Shown here: piece after piece, positions 20,381 to 30,058 of the stretch | Numbering within the stretch: the stretch's first letter is position 1 | Layout: each line of letters begins with the position of its first letter | Assembly (NCBI GenBank): GCA_963791995.1 | Contig: CAWBUQ010000016.1 | Span: 1-64,000, forward strand | Length of the DNA stretch: 64,000 bases | Direction: 5' to 3' | Origin: Bog-473 sp963791995 | GTDB taxonomy: Bacteria > Actinomycetota > Acidimicrobiia > Acidimicrobiales > RAAP-2 | Notes under the pieces: model-generated | What the model saw: the letters and a program-made list of their open reading frames with translations, nothing else | Database searches by the model: none | Told to the model about the DNA's origin: nothing | Translations under genes and position numbers: made by a program

Positions 20381-21614
20381 GCGCCCCGACCCGGTCCGTC
20401 GGACGGCGCCGTCGCCGGATGCGGCCACGGCGCTCGGGGTGAGCGCGGCGGGATCGTCGACGCCACGGGCTGCGACGGCGCCCGCCAGGGCACGCGCGAG
20501 CGTCCGGTGAGCGGCTTGGACCACGGCGTCCGGGCCAGGAGCTCGGTGAGGCCGACGCAGGCCACGAACACGATCACCACCGTAGCCACGCTGACCACCG
20601 GCCACGGCAGCGACGTTGTTGAGGTGGCGCCAACCCAGCCAGCTCAAGAGGGTGATGAAGAGCAACTGCGCCAGGTAGACGCCGTAGGAGTTGTCCGAGC
20701 CCGAATGGACGGCCCGCCGCGTCCGGCCTGAGCGACGCCGGTCCACCAGCGCCACCCCGATCAGGTAGATGCAGGCGATGGCGCCCACGTTGAACGGGAT
20801 CACCACCGGCTGGAACGGGTCGGCGCTCGAGCCGAGCCACGAGGCGACGTGATCGACCGAGAGGTAGTACCACGCCTCGGCCAGCCGCGGCCGCGGCCAC
20901 CGTGCGCGGTGACGATGGTCCACACGTGCGTGCACAACCAGCTGGTGGAACTCGTCGAGGTGCAGCGCCATCACCATGCCGGCGATCAGGTAGAACTGGT
21001 ACGACGTCACCTCGCGGGTGGCCCAGTAGCCCGTCATCCAGCCGGGAGCGAGACCCCAGTGCATGCGACGAGACCAGCACCACCTGCGCGGCGCCGCTGG
21101 CCAGCAGCAGCAGGCCGTGGTGCCCGCGCGGTGCGCCGCACCAGGATCAGGCACAGGGGGAAGAGCGCGTAGAACTCGAGCAGGACCAGCAGGTAATAGA
21201 GCTGGTAGTACCCCGTGCCCACCAGGTACGAGAGGTGCAAGGTGTCGCCGCCGACCGTGCCGGGAGCCGACCCGATCGTCAGGAAGAAGTAGATGACGCG
21301 TCCAGCACAGGTAGGGCACCGCCACCAGCGCGAACCGGCGGCGCCAGAACGTCCGGTGGTCGATGCCGGGCAGGTCGCGGACGCTGTAGGTCAGCATGCA
21401 GGCGGAGACGAAGAGGAAGGCCTCGCGGGTCACGTGGAGCAGCTGCAAGGACGCGCCCACCGCGACCGCGGCGGCGAGCGGCGCGAAGAAGAGCAGCGTG
21501 TGCGTCGACACCACGCCGACCTGCTTGACCGGTCGCATGGCGTCGATGTGATCGAGCCGCTTGCGCGTGCCTCGCACCGGCTGCGGCCGGGACCAGTGGG
21601 GACTCGTCGGCCAT
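20323..21614 (-). CDS. Membrane acyltransferase family 3, frameshifted
   Basis: A polytopic acyltransferase-3 family protein (O-acylation of sugars, lipids or antibiotics). The conserved N-terminus RKRLDHIDAMRPVKQVGVVS starts the first helix; further hydrophobic segments include GTGYYQLYYLLVLLEFYALF, VVIPFNVGAIACIYLIGVAL and YGVYLAQLLFITLLSWLGW, then a hydrophilic tail ending at 20323. At least five frame changes occur between 20600 and 21600. The ATG at 21614 (MADESPLVP, one frame change before the conserved start) overlaps the ligase stop by one base; GTG 21577 is the alternative. Last gene of the phosphatase/ComA operon, so the acyl group or acceptor probably belongs to that pathway. A paralog lies at 25225-26484. 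Confidence 0.78.
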
Positions 21615-23223
21615 CAGGTGCCCGCGAAGGTGTGGAGGACGTCGATGCCCGGCTCGCGCAGGGCGTGCCGGCGCACCTTGCCGGTTGCGCCCGCCGGCAG
21701 CGACGGCGACCACGTGCAGCGCCACCGGACGCCGGGCCGGCACCAGGCTGCGGGTCGAGCGCGGCGTTGATCCGCGCCACGGCACGACGCGGCTCCCCGT
21801 CGCCGTCACTCGGCACTCGACGCCCGCGAGGACCACGAAGGCCACGGGCACCTGGCCCAGCTCGGGGTCGTCCTGGCCGACGACGGCGACCGAGGCCACC
21901 GCCGGGTCCGCGCTCATGACCTCTTCGATCTCGCGGGGGAAGACCTTCTCGCCGCCGCGGTTGATGACGTCGTCGCGTCCGGGCCACCAGGTAGAGGTAG
22001 CCGTCGGCGTCGCGGTAGCCGAGGTCGCCCGTGCGCAGCCAGCCGCTCGCGGGCGGAAACGCTCGGCGTGCGCGCCCCCGGCGTAGGAGTCGATCACCGA
22101 GGCGCCGCGGATCTCGACCTCGCCCAGCCGCCCGGGCGGGCACGTCACCGGGCCACCGGCAATGGCGAGTCGTCGCGGACGACGCGCAGCTCGACGCCGA
22201 CGGGCAGCCCGACCGAGCCGGCGCGGCGCGGCACCGACAACGGGTGCGCCGTGATCTGGCTGGCGGCCTCGGTCATGCCGTAGGTCTCGATGATCGGAAG
22301 CCCCGTCGCCGCCTCGAACCGGTCCGCCGTGGCGACCGGGAGCGGTGCCGAGGCGGAACGGACGAAGCGGATCCCGGCGGGGACGTTCTCACCGGGCCGG
22401 AGCTCGGCGAGCCGCGAGATGATCGCCGGGACCGCGTTGATCCACGTGACCCGACGCTGACCCATGAGCTCCCAGAAGCCCGTCCGATGGAAGCGGTCGT
22501 CGAGCACCAGGCAGGAGCCGGCGACGAGGGCGGACAGCAGGCCCACGACCTCGGCGTTGATGTGGAAGAGCGGCAGCGGGTTGAAGCCGCGGTCGTCGCT
22601 CGGTCAGGTCGTGGTGCTCGACCACGCACCGTGCCGCGTGGAGCAGCTTGTCCTGGGCGAGTCGCGACCACCTTGGGCGGGCCCGTCGTCCCCGACGAGG
22701 AGAGGACGACGCCTCCTGTCGTGGGACGGACGCCGGCTCGGCCGGGTGCGACGGACGCCGCCCGGACTCGGCGCCAGCGACGCCAGCTCGACCCAGTCGC
22801 GGCGCGGCGTCGAGCCAGCGGGGCCGGCCGATCGGCCGAGGACCACATCGGCCCCGACCCTGGCCGCCAACGAGCGCCAGACCGCTCGGTCCCGTGTCCG
22901 GCGCTGGCGGGATCGAGCGGGGCCACCCACAGGCCCGGCGGCCACCGCTCCGACGAAAGCGGCGGCGCACGCCAACGGGTCGGCGATCGAGAGGGCGACC
23001 GTCGTGCCCGGGGCGAACGCGTCGCGCGGGCGAAGGCGGCGCGCCACTGCTCCAAGGCGCCGAAGGTGAGGACGGCATCGCTCCGTGCGGCCTCGGCGTA
23101 GACCCCGCTCCCCAGCGCAGCGGCCTGCCGGTGCGACCAACTCGGCCGAGACACCCGGCCGAGCCCGATCGCCGGGGCCATCCGACGCGGCGCGGCCGTC
23201 GAGGACGGGGCGGGCGCCGCCAC
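21614..23223 (-). CDS. AMP-forming acyl-CoA synthetase/ligase, frameshifted
   Basis: ANL-superfamily adenylating enzyme of about 535 residues reconstructed from many short frames. The P-loop-like AMP-binding motif VLSSSGTTGPPKVVAT is clear, followed by a long clean segment (GLLSALVAGSCLVLDDRFHR, then ETYGMTEAASQITAHPLS, the YGxTE motif) and a C-terminal domain with RDDVINRGGEKVFPREIEEV and the catalytic-lysine region near its end. The enzyme adenylates a carboxylate and passes it to CoA or another thiol. GTG 23223 begins 1 base after the VOC gene stop, so the genes are coupled. The acid substrate is unknown; fatty acid or a sulfonated acid are inferences from context. Confidence 0.8.
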
Positions 23224-23224
23224 G

Positions 23225-23635
23225 TCAGTACATCATCCTGGGGTCGGCGTAGTGCTTGAACTCGATGAGGTTGTCCGACGGGTCGCGCAGCACGAAGGTC
23301 CGGTGCGCCTCCACCAGGCCCTCGAAGCGGATGACTGACGTCGGCAGAGACAGCTCGATCTTGCGCTGCACGCACAGCTCGTGCAGGGCGTCGAAGTCGC
23401 GCGCCTCTCGGAACGTCACCCCGAAGTGGCGGGGGTACAGGCTCAGCTCGGCCGGCGCCTCGACCGGCGGGTCGACCAGGTGGCAGACCAGCTGGTCGCC
23501 GAAGAAGTCGAGCGTGATGCGGTCGGCGTAGCGCCGCGCCAGCTTGCATCCCGAGGCCCCGACGTAGAACTCCTGGGCCGCGTCGAGGTCGTAGACGGGG
23601 ATGGCGAGGTGGAAGACGTCGCGGCTCTCCCTCAT
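23225..23635 (-). CDS. VOC (glyoxalase/dioxygenase) family protein
   Basis: An intact 136-residue vicinal-oxygen-chelate protein. It begins FHLAIPVYDLDAAQEFYVGA, the first beta-alpha-beta-beta-beta module with a metal-ligand His, and ends with FVLRDPSDNLIEFKHYADP, where the Glu is the usual last metal ligand; HFGVTF supplies another. This resembles small ring-cleavage or isomerase-type VOC enzymes often annotated as dioxygenase, but the reaction cannot be assigned. The ATG at 23635 overlaps the ComA-like stop (ATGA), so it is coupled to that gene. Confidence 0.85.
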   Translation of the reverse strand: MRESRDVFHLAIPVYDLDAAQEFYVGASGCKLARRYADRITLDFFGDQLVCHLVDPPVEAPAELSLYPRHFGVTFREARDFDALHELCVQRKIELSLPTSVIRFEGLVEAHRTFVLRDPSDNLIEFKHYADPRMMY

Positions 23636-24412
23636 GACACCTTGGCCTCGAAGCACTCCAAGGTGTCCGAGCGCAGGCCGAGCCGAATCGTCTCGAGGCC
23701 GAGGATCGCCGTCGAGGGGATGTTGCCCAGATTGACGTCGGTGCCCACGCGGCGCACGAAGTAGCACTGCAGTTCGGTCGAGGGCGCCTCGAAGAGCAGG
23801 CGCTCGACCGGGACGTCGCTGGCGAGGATCTCCTCGATCAGGCCGAACCGGAGCTCACCGTTGGGCCGGCAGATCCCCGATCGCCCGCTCTCGCGGGCCT
23901 CCGAGCGTGACCAGGAACGCCCCGGCGTCGATGTCGTCGTGGATGTCCTCGATCCAGCGGTCGGGCGCGAGGCGCTCGGAGCGCTCGGCGTCCTTGAACC
24001 CCACCTCGGAGACGACGCTGGAAGTCGTCGGCCAGCTTCGTGATGTAGCCGACCTTCTCCATGCCCGACAGGCTGATGGTGCCGTTGGAGACCTCGACGA
24101 AGCGGCAGCGAGTAGCTCTGGCAGAGGTCCCGGAAGTCGTCGAAGCGGTCCTGCAGGACGAACTTCTCGAACAGCGTCCCGCCGAAGTAGTAGTCGACAC
24201 CGGCGTCGGCGAGGACGTCGATCTTGCGACGCAGGTCGTTGGTCACGATGGCCGTGCCCCAGCCGAACTTCACGAAGTCGAGATACTCGGCTCCGCTCTC
24301 GACGATGTCTTGGAAGCTCCGCGTCGGCAGCCCTCCGTCGACCATCATCGTGAGGCCCTTTGCCCTGGGCTTCGACAGCCCTTGCCGGCAGTTCCAGTGC
24401 AGTTGGCCTCAT
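23632..24412 (-). CDS. ComA-type phosphosulfolactate synthase, frameshifted
   Basis: Phosphosulfolactate synthase (ComA) adds sulfite to phosphoenolpyruvate to give (R)-2-phospho-3-sulfolactate. About 260 residues in several frames show the family order: LTMMVDGGL; EYLDFVKFGWGTA; DYYFGGTLFE; FVEVSNGTISLS; VVSEVGFKD; EARESGRSGI; LFEAPSTELQCYFVRRVG; DVNLGNIPSTAILGLE; and RLGLRSDTLE. All expected blocks are present, so the enzyme is probably functional apart from consensus errors near 24100, 24020, 23890 and 24350. The start (ATG 24412, MRPTALELP) follows GAGGAG. It lies 10 bases after a histidine-phosphatase gene, which could supply the phosphatase step. The plant/bacterial Hsa32 branch shares the fold, so sulfolactate formation is likely but not proven. 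Confidence 0.82.
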
Positions 24413-24422
24413 GTGTCGCTCC

Positions 24423-25053
24423 TCACAGTGCTCCGGCGTCCTGCAGCAGGGCGGGTGGACAGATCTCGTGGAGCCCAACGACCACAGGCCGCCGTTGGGC
24501 ACGTCGACCCCACGTCATCCTGGGACACGGGACGTCCGGTCGCACGTGCGCCAGGGCCATCCTGATGACGCCCGCCGTGGGTGACGACGAGGACGTCACC
24601 GCGGTGCTCGCGCTGGGCCAGGCGGGCGAAGAAAAGGTCGACGCGCCGGCTCGAGGTCGTCGCAGCGACTCCCCACCGGGCGGGCGGGCGTCGGCATCGA
24701 CGACGCGGCCGTCATCGATGCCCGACCACTCGGGACGCAGCTCGCCGAGCGGCGTGCCCCTGCGCCGCGCCGAAGTCGCGCTCGCGCAACGTCGGCGTCG
24801 GAGACCCAGGCCAGCCTCAGCTTCTCGCCGATGATGGATGCCGTCTCCTGCGCGCGTGCGAGGTCGCTCGTCACGAGCGTGGCGGATCGGCAGCCGAGCG
24901 CACCGCATCCGCCACGGCTTCGGCCTGGTCCCGTCCCGCTGGGGTCAGCACCGGCCCGTCGGCCTGACCCTGCACGAGCCCGGACGCGTTCCACGTGCTC
25001 TCGCCGTGGCGCACGAGCCAGATCGTGTGCTCCAGAGTGACGCGATGTTTCAC
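24423..25053 (-). CDS. Histidine phosphatase superfamily protein, frameshifted
   Basis: A phosphoglycerate-mutase-like phosphatase of about 205 residues. The catalytic motif LVRHGESTWN (phospho-His and Arg) is near residue 13; GQADGPVLTPAGRDQAEAVA, VTSDLARAQETASIIGEKL (second Arg region) and VLVVTHGG (second His) follow in adjacent frames. Changes of frame fall near 24890, 24760 and 24590. The enzyme would hydrolyse a small phosphoester; as first gene of the ComA operon, phosphosulfolactate is an attractive substrate (inference). Its GTG start is at 25053. Three 11-base direct repeats lie 53-85 bases upstream. The extreme C-terminus is uncertain; the stop at 24423 is the best-supported one. 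Confidence 0.8.
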
Positions 25054-25105
25054 GTCCCTTCACAATGCCCAAGCACTCTGAGTCCTTACTGGGAGTCACG
25101 CGAGA

Positions 25106-25138
25106 GGTGATGAGGACTTCGTAAGGAAATGGTGAGGA
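25106..25138. promoter_or_regulatory. Three 11-bp direct repeats (PHO-box-like) upstream of the phosphatase/ComA operon
   Basis: Three contiguous 11-mers on the plus strand, GGTGATGAGGA, CTTCGTAAGGA and AATGGTGAGGA, share the ending T(G/A)AGGA. On the coding (minus) strand they read TCCTCACCATT, TCCTTACGAAG and TCCTCATCACC. Tandem 11-bp units are the footprint of OmpR-family response regulators such as PhoP. The array lies 53-85 bases upstream of the GTG at 25053, the expected position for an activator. The assignment to PhoP is inference. Confidence 0.5.
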
Positions 25139-25224
25139 CAGCGCCGTTCGGCGCGTGTGCATGACGGTCAGACCAGAGCGGTTGCAACGACGGTCATCCC
25201 CGTTGTACGCGGTTGTCATGAGTT

Positions 25225-26484
25225 TCAGCTGATGCCGCGTCGACGCCAAGGCGCGCCCGCTGCTCGGCACGGATCGGGCCGGTGAGAGACCCAGCGCAGC
25301 GGTGTGCAGCAGCAGCAGGCCGGTGCACACGCACGAGCACACGCATCGTCAGCACGAACGTCAGCGCGACCAGGCCGGCCCACCCGAGGTGTGGCGGCGA
25401 TGCCCGCGTCGCCGAGCGCGGTGCGGATCAGGTTCAAGAACAGCACGTGGCAGAAGAAGATGCCTCCGGTGAGACCGGCCAGATACTCGGCCGAGAAGAC
25501 GCGGGGCCAGCGGCCGCGGCCGGTCGGCACGGCGCACCTGGCGCCGGTACCAGGCCCACGTCCCGCATTCGAGCGCGGCCACCGCGGCGGTGAACCACAA
25601 GAAGGCGACCGGCTGGTAGAGATCCGAGGCGTGTCCCGTGTCCGAGCCGGTCCACACCGCGATCAGGTACCACATGGTGGCCACGACGCCCGACGACCAC
25701 GCCGAGCGGCGATGACCTGGCGCCAGCGCCGCTCCACGAATCGCCGGACCTGGTCGAAGTGCAGGGCGACCAGGACCCCCGCCACGAACTGCTCCTGGTA
25801 GGTGATGGGGTCCCGGGCCCAGGGCCAGACCGATCCGATCGAGCGGGTGGCGTCGCCCGACCACGCCGAAGTACTGCGTGTAGTGCAGGTCGGCGGCCAG
25901 CGCCAGGGCGAACAGGCCGACTGGCCACCATGACGGCGACGTGGTGCCTGCTGGCTCGCAGGAGCCGCAGGAGAGAGCGGGAAGACCAGGTAGAGCTGGA
26001 GCAGCACGACCACGAAGTAGAGCTGGTAGTAGCCGAACACGAGGTCGTTCCAGAGCAGGGAGCCGGCCTGGTCCCACGAGCCCGCCGACGATCATGGTGA
26101 AGACCCAGTAGATCCCCGTCCACACCAGGAACGGGACGCCGATCTCCAGGTAGCGCCGGCGCCAGAACGCGGTGAGCGCGCCGGGGCCGGTGGATCTCGG
26201 CGTAGGTCAAGCAGGAAGGCGGTGAGGAAGAAGAAGGCGGTCCGGCTGAAGTGCAACAGCATCACGAAGGCCCACGCCGTGGTGTTCCCGGCGGCGACGT
26301 TCCACAGGAGCGAGTGCTGGAGCACCACCGCACAGCACGCAATGACGCGGTAGGAGTCGAACTGCCCGAGGTAGGTCCCGCGTCGACCGGCGCGGTCGTT
26401 GCCAGCAGAAGGTCCGGCGCCGGAGCCGCGTCCTGACCGGGGGTGCGCCGGCGGCCGGCGATCGGAGTACGCCGTCAGCGCCAT
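25225..26484 (-). CDS. Second membrane acyltransferase family 3, frameshifted
   Basis: A paralog of the acyltransferase at 20323-21614, about 410 residues when frames are joined. The N-terminus has a hydrophilic leader, then YLGQFDSYRVIACCAVVLQH, the conserved first helix with a catalytic-type His, followed by helices MLLHFSRTAFFFLTAFLL, WTGIYWVFTMIVGG, GYYQLYFVVVLLQLYLVFPL, TYQEQFVAGVLVALHFDQV and AGLTGGIFFCHVLFLNLIR. At least five frame changes occur. The start ATG 26484 follows a short upstream region with a repeated TGAGAA element. It would O-acylate a cell-envelope or secreted acceptor. It sits just upstream of the phosphatase/ComA operon on the same strand but has its own upstream region. 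Confidence 0.78.
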
Positions 26485-26508
26485 GGCGGCATCCTGACGC
26501 AGCCGTCT

Positions 26509-26524
26509 TGAGAAAAGCTGAGAA
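26509..26524. promoter_or_regulatory. Paired TGAGAA direct repeat upstream of the second acyltransferase
   Basis: TGAGAA occurs at 26509-26514 and again at 26519-26524, 25-40 bases upstream of the acyltransferase start. The 10-base phase resembles the T(G/A)AGGA repeats at 25106-25138; an A-run between the copies could hide a lost base that would make the phase 11. Possibly a site for the same regulator. Confidence 0.3.
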
Positions 26525-26558
26525 TGAGCGGGGCGGCTGGCTCGCCCGGGCCTCGCGG

Positions 26559-27770
26559 TCACCCCAGTTTCGTCAGCGCGGCGCGCAGGTGGCGCACCGC
26601 CTGGCCGATGCGCTGCTCGTTCTCGATGAGCGCGAAGCGCACGTGCGCCGTCGCCGCCCGGGCCGAAGCCGATGCCGGGCGACGTGGCCACGCCGGCCTC
26701 GCGCACCAGGTACTTGGAGAACTCGAGCGAGCCCATCTCGCGGTAGGGCTCGGGGATGGGCGCCCAGACGAACATCGTCCCCTTGGGCGGGACCAGCTGC
26801 CAGCCGATGCGGTTGAGCCCGTCACAGAGCGCGTCGCGGCGCGACTTGTAGATCTGGTTGATCTCGCTTGGGGATAGTCCGGCGCCTCGTTCATGGCCAC
26901 GATGGCCGCGATCTGGATGGGCTGGAACGTGCCGTAGTCGAGATAGGTCTTGAGCTTGGTCAGCGCCTGCACGATCTCCTGGTTGCCCACGACGAAGCCG
27001 ACACGCCAGCCGGCCATGGAGAACGACTTGGTCATGGTGTAGATCTCGACGGCCACGTCGTTCGCCCCGGGCACCTGGAGGATGGACGGCGGCTCGTAGC
27101 CGTCGTAGCCGAGATCGGCGTAGGCGAAGTCATGGACCAGTACGACCTCGTGCTCGCGGGCGAAGGCAACGAGACGCTCCATGAAGGAGAGGTCGACACA
27201 GGCGGTGGTCGGGTTGTGCGGGAAGGACAACACGATGACGCGGGGCTTGGGCCACGACTCCTCCCACGCGTGCATGAGCCCGTCGAAGAAGGCCTCGCCC
27301 GGGTCGGGCGCGTCCTCGGACGCCACTTCGGGCCCTTGGAGGGGCACCTGGCGCACGTCGGCGCCGGCGAAGAGCGGCCCCCAGATGTGAATCGGATACG
27401 ACGGCGAGGGCACCAACGCGGTGTCCCCCGGGCCGACGAGCACCCACATCAGATGTGAGAAGCCCTCCTTGGCACCAATGGTGGTGACCACCTCGGTCTC
27501 GGGATCGAGGTCGACGTCGAACTTGCGCTTGTAGAGGTCGGTCACCGCGCTGCGCAACTTGGGGATGCCGCGCGAGGCCGAGTAGCGGTGGTTGCGCGGG
27601 TTGAGGGCCGCCTCGGCGAGCTTGCTCACCGCAACGTCGGGCGAGGGGAGGTCGGGGTTGCCGAAGCCGAGGTCGATGACGTCACGCCCGGCTCGCCGTG
27701 CCGTCGCCTTCAGGTCGTTGATGGTGGCGAAGACGTAGGGCGGCAGCCCGTTGATCCGGCGGAACTCCAT
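26559..27770 (-). CDS. PLP-dependent class I/II aminotransferase
   Basis: A fold-type I aminotransferase of about 404 residues related to alanine/aspartate and LL-diaminopimelate aminotransferases. DLGFGNPDLPSPD opens the fold; IGAKEGFSHLMWVLV binds the cofactor phosphate; FPHNPTT carries the Asn, VHDFAYADLGYDG the Asp and Tyr, TMTKSFSMAGWRVGF the Schiff-base lysine, and HVRFALIENEQRI the substrate-carboxylate Arg. Frame changes near 26880 and 26660 interrupt the C-terminal domain, which continues in another frame as GTMFVWAPIPEPYREMGS. The ATG at 27770 begins directly at the conserved EFRRINGLPPYVF. The luciferase-like gene upstream on the same strand ends 9 bases away. Transaminates an amino acid, probably alanine-like; exact substrate open. 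Confidence 0.9.
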   Translation of the reverse strand: MEFRRINGLPPYVFATINDLKATARRAGRDVIDLGFGNPDLPSPDVAVSKLAEAALNPRNHRYSASRGIPKLRSAVTDLYKRKFDVDLDPETEVVTTIGAKEGFSHLMWVLVGPGDTALVPSPSYPIHIWGPLFAGADVRQVPLQGPEVASEDAPDPGEAFFDGLMHAWEESWPKPRVIVLSFPHNPTTACVDLSFMERLVAFAREHEVVLVHDFAYADLGYDGYEPPSILQVPGANDVAVEIYTMTKSFSMAGWRVGFVVGNQEIVQALTKLKTYLDYGTFQPIQIAAIVAMNEAPDYPQARSTRSTSRAATRSVTGSTASAGSWSRPRGRCSSGRPSPSPTARWARSSSPSTWCARPAWPRRPASASARAATAHVRFALIENEQRIGQAVRHLRAALTKLG

Positions 27771-27779
27771 CGTAGGAGT

Positions 27780-28567
27780 CTACGACCCCGCCCCCGGCGC
27801 ACCGGACGACGCACCGCCGGCGGCACGCCCGGCCGCCACCAGCGCATCGCACGTCGACCGGCCAGCCGAACACCGCCCAGGTGGCGCCCGCCGCAGCCAA
27901 CGCCGCCAGCCGCTCGTCGAGAGGAGGCGAGGCGGCGCGGTGGCGGGCCGGCCCAGGTGACCTCGAGCTCGCCGTCTCGACAGCGCTCTGCCACCACAGC
28001 GGGGTCGGCGTCCCACACGTTGAGTGCTGCACCGGCTGCCCGCGCCTCCTCGGTGCGCCCGGCCGGGCCGCCGGCGATCCACACGGTGAGCCCGGCGCCG
28101 GCCAGCTCGCGGGCCAGCGTCACCAGGTCGGCGCGACGTCGCGCCGCCGGCGCGAAAGGGATGCCGTAGGCGCGATTCTCCTCCTCGCTCAGCCGGTCCC
28201 CCGTGCCGATGCCCGGCGATGACACGCCCGGGCGCCAGGCGTCTCGAGCGCGGTGAACTGTGCCACCAGCACGGCGTTGGGCACGAGCCCGACGCGCGCC
28301 ACCAGCGTGCCGAAGAACGGGCCGTCGCCGGCGACTCGTCACATCGTCGGGGCCGCCGGGCGAGGGACCGAAGCGCGCCGCCAGCGCACCGAGGATCGGA
28401 AAGGGCGCGAGGGCGGGACGCTCGGGCTGACCCAGGGGCCAGATGTGGTCGTAGCAAAAGAGCCCGTCGACACCGGCCTCGACGGCCTCGGCTGCGGCGG
28501 CGAAGGCCGCCTCGGGCGTGTCACGGAACGTCGGGAGCACGACGCCGGTGCGCAGGCGTGCTGCCAT
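27780..28567 (-). CDS. Luciferase-like (LLM, possibly F420-dependent) oxidoreductase, frameshifted
   Basis: A TIM-barrel luciferase-like protein of about 262 residues. The N-terminal GVVLPTFRDTPEAAFAAAAE and GVDGLFCYDHIWPLGQPERP match actinobacterial LLM enzymes, many of which use coenzyme F420 or FMN. The middle is scrambled by frame changes near 28340 and 28230 before GIGTGDRLSEEENRAYGIPF, then LTVWIAGGPAGRTEEARAAG; a last change near 27920 leads to WAVFGWPVDV. It is shorter than typical LLMs (about 300). The ATG at 28567 overlaps the ROK gene stop (TGATG). Substrate and cofactor are not determinable. Confidence 0.78.
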
Positions 28568-29564
28568 CAGCCGAGCCCTCCCCGTCGCACCGCCAGTGCG
28601 GCTCCCACGGCGCCGGAGCGCTCCCCGAACGCGGCGGGCACGATGGCGGCCAGCGGACGGCGGTCCCCGCCTTCGACCAGCGCGGCGAAGGTCGTGCGGG
28701 CCGCGTCGAGGAGGAGGGTGCCGGCCTGCACGACGCCGCCGCCGAGCACGAAGCACTGCGGGTCGAGGACGCAGGCCAGGTTGGCCAGCCCGAAGCCGAC
28801 CCAGGACCCGACCTCCTCGATCACGTGGCGAGCGGCGGGGTCGCCTGCCGCCGCGGCGGCCGAGACGTCTTCACCCCGGACCGCTCTCGGGGTCACCGCC
28901 GGCGACGCGCACGACCTCGTCGAGCCGTCCCGACCAGCGCGGCCTGGCGGGCGAGCAGACCCAGCCCGGCCCCCGATGCGAAGCGCTCCCAACAGCCCCG
29001 CCGCCCGCACGGGCACGGTGGTCCGGCCGGGTCCACCACCATGTGGCCGATCTCCCCGGCGAAGCCGGCCGAGCCGACCTGCACGCGGCCGTCGATCACG
29101 ATGCCACCCCCGATGCCGGTGCCGAGCGTGACCATCACCACGTGGTCGTAGCCGCGGGCCGCGCCGAGGCGGTGCTCGGCCAGGACGGCGAAGTTGGCGT
29201 CGTTCTCAATGAGGACTGGCCGGCCGGGGAGGCGTTCGCCGATCAGCGCCGTCCAGTCCACGCCGTGCGCTTGGGGGAGGTTGGGCGCGAAGCACAGGCG
29301 GCCGACCCGGTCGACCATGCCCGGCGCGCCGACCCCCACCGGCGCGTTGGCCGTCCCCAGAGCGCCGTCGAGCTGCGCCACCACCTCGGCCACGGCCTCG
29401 GCCACGTGGCTGCCGACGATGGTGCGGGTGCCGGTCGGGGTCGGCACGCGGGCCTCGGCCACCGCGTCGGTGCCGGGACCGAGCGCGACGCCGAGGACCT
29501 TGGTCCCACCGATGTCGATGCCGTAGGTCACGTCGGCGGCCGCGCGGCCCCCGTCAGGCGTCAC
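28567..29564 (-). CDS. ROK family sugar kinase (glucokinase-like)
   Basis: A ROK-family kinase of about 332 residues. GIDIGGTKVLGVAL is the ATP phosphate loop; VGVGAPGMVD, LIENDANFAVLAEHRLGAAR and VMVTLGTGIGGGIVIDG follow; GEIGHMVVD carries the sugar-binding Glu/His and CPCGRRGCWERFASG the zinc-binding CxCGxxGC. One frame change near 28890 leads to the C-terminal ACVLDPQCFVLGGGVVQAG. No N-terminal winged helix is present, so it is a kinase rather than a ROK repressor; glucose is the likely substrate. GTG 29564 overlaps the SRPBCC stop, an arrangement giving coupling to that gene. Confidence 0.88.
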
Positions 29565-30004
29565 GACGTGGACTCGACCCGCGCCTTCAGCTCTCGCATG
29601 GCGGTCGCCATGATGCGGCTCGTGGCCCGCATCTTGATGAAGCCCGGGATCGGCACGCGCAGCTCGGCCTCGACGTGGTAGGTCACGTCGGTTGCCCCGC
29701 CCTCGCCGGCGTCGAAGATGTAGGTGCCGTCCCACTTCGTGGTGATGTCGCCCTGGGTCAGCTTCCAGGACAAGACGTGGGGCGCCTCGGCGTAGTCGTA
29801 GGCGAGGGTTATGCTGGTGCTGCGGCCGAAGGCGGCGGCCCGGAAGGTCACGAGCAGCGGGCGGCCCTGGTCGTCGCGCTCTTTGACCTCGACCTCCTTG
29901 ATGTCGGCCGCCCACTCGGGATACCGCTCGATGTCGGCCGCGACATCGAAGCACCGCTCGGGCGGCGCCCCCACCGAGATGTGCTCTGTGGCTTGATCGG
30001 CCAC
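29561..30004 (-). CDS. SRPBCC (polyketide cyclase/START-like) protein
   Basis: An intact 147-residue helix-grip protein: HISVGAPPERCFDVAADIER, YPEWAADIKEVEVKERD, LSWKLTQGDITTKWDGTYIF and VTYHVEAELRVPIPGFIKMR are the successive strands and the long C-terminal helix. Such proteins bind hydrophobic ligands or act as cyclases/dehydratases; the family is common in mycolata and other actinobacteria, and here its ligand is unknown. The GTG start at 30004 is preceded by GGAAGG. It heads an operon with the ROK kinase and LLM oxidoreductase. A 14-base palindrome at 30059 lies upstream. Confidence 0.87.
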   Translation of the reverse strand: MADQATEHISVGAPPERCFDVAADIERYPEWAADIKEVEVKERDDQGRPLLVTFRAAAFGRSTSITLAYDYAEAPHVLSWKLTQGDITTKWDGTYIFDAGEGGATDVTYHVEAELRVPIPGFIKMRATSRIMATAMRELKARVESTS

Positions 30005-30058
30005 GTCGGCCTTCCTTCCTGTCGGCTTCCCTGTCGGCGTCGTGTCCAGGACTTCTGG

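Noticed and set aside
21614..25053. Coenzyme M biosynthesis
   Set aside because: ComA alone does not make coenzyme M; ComB, ComC, ComD and ComE are absent, so only sulfolactate formation is proposed.
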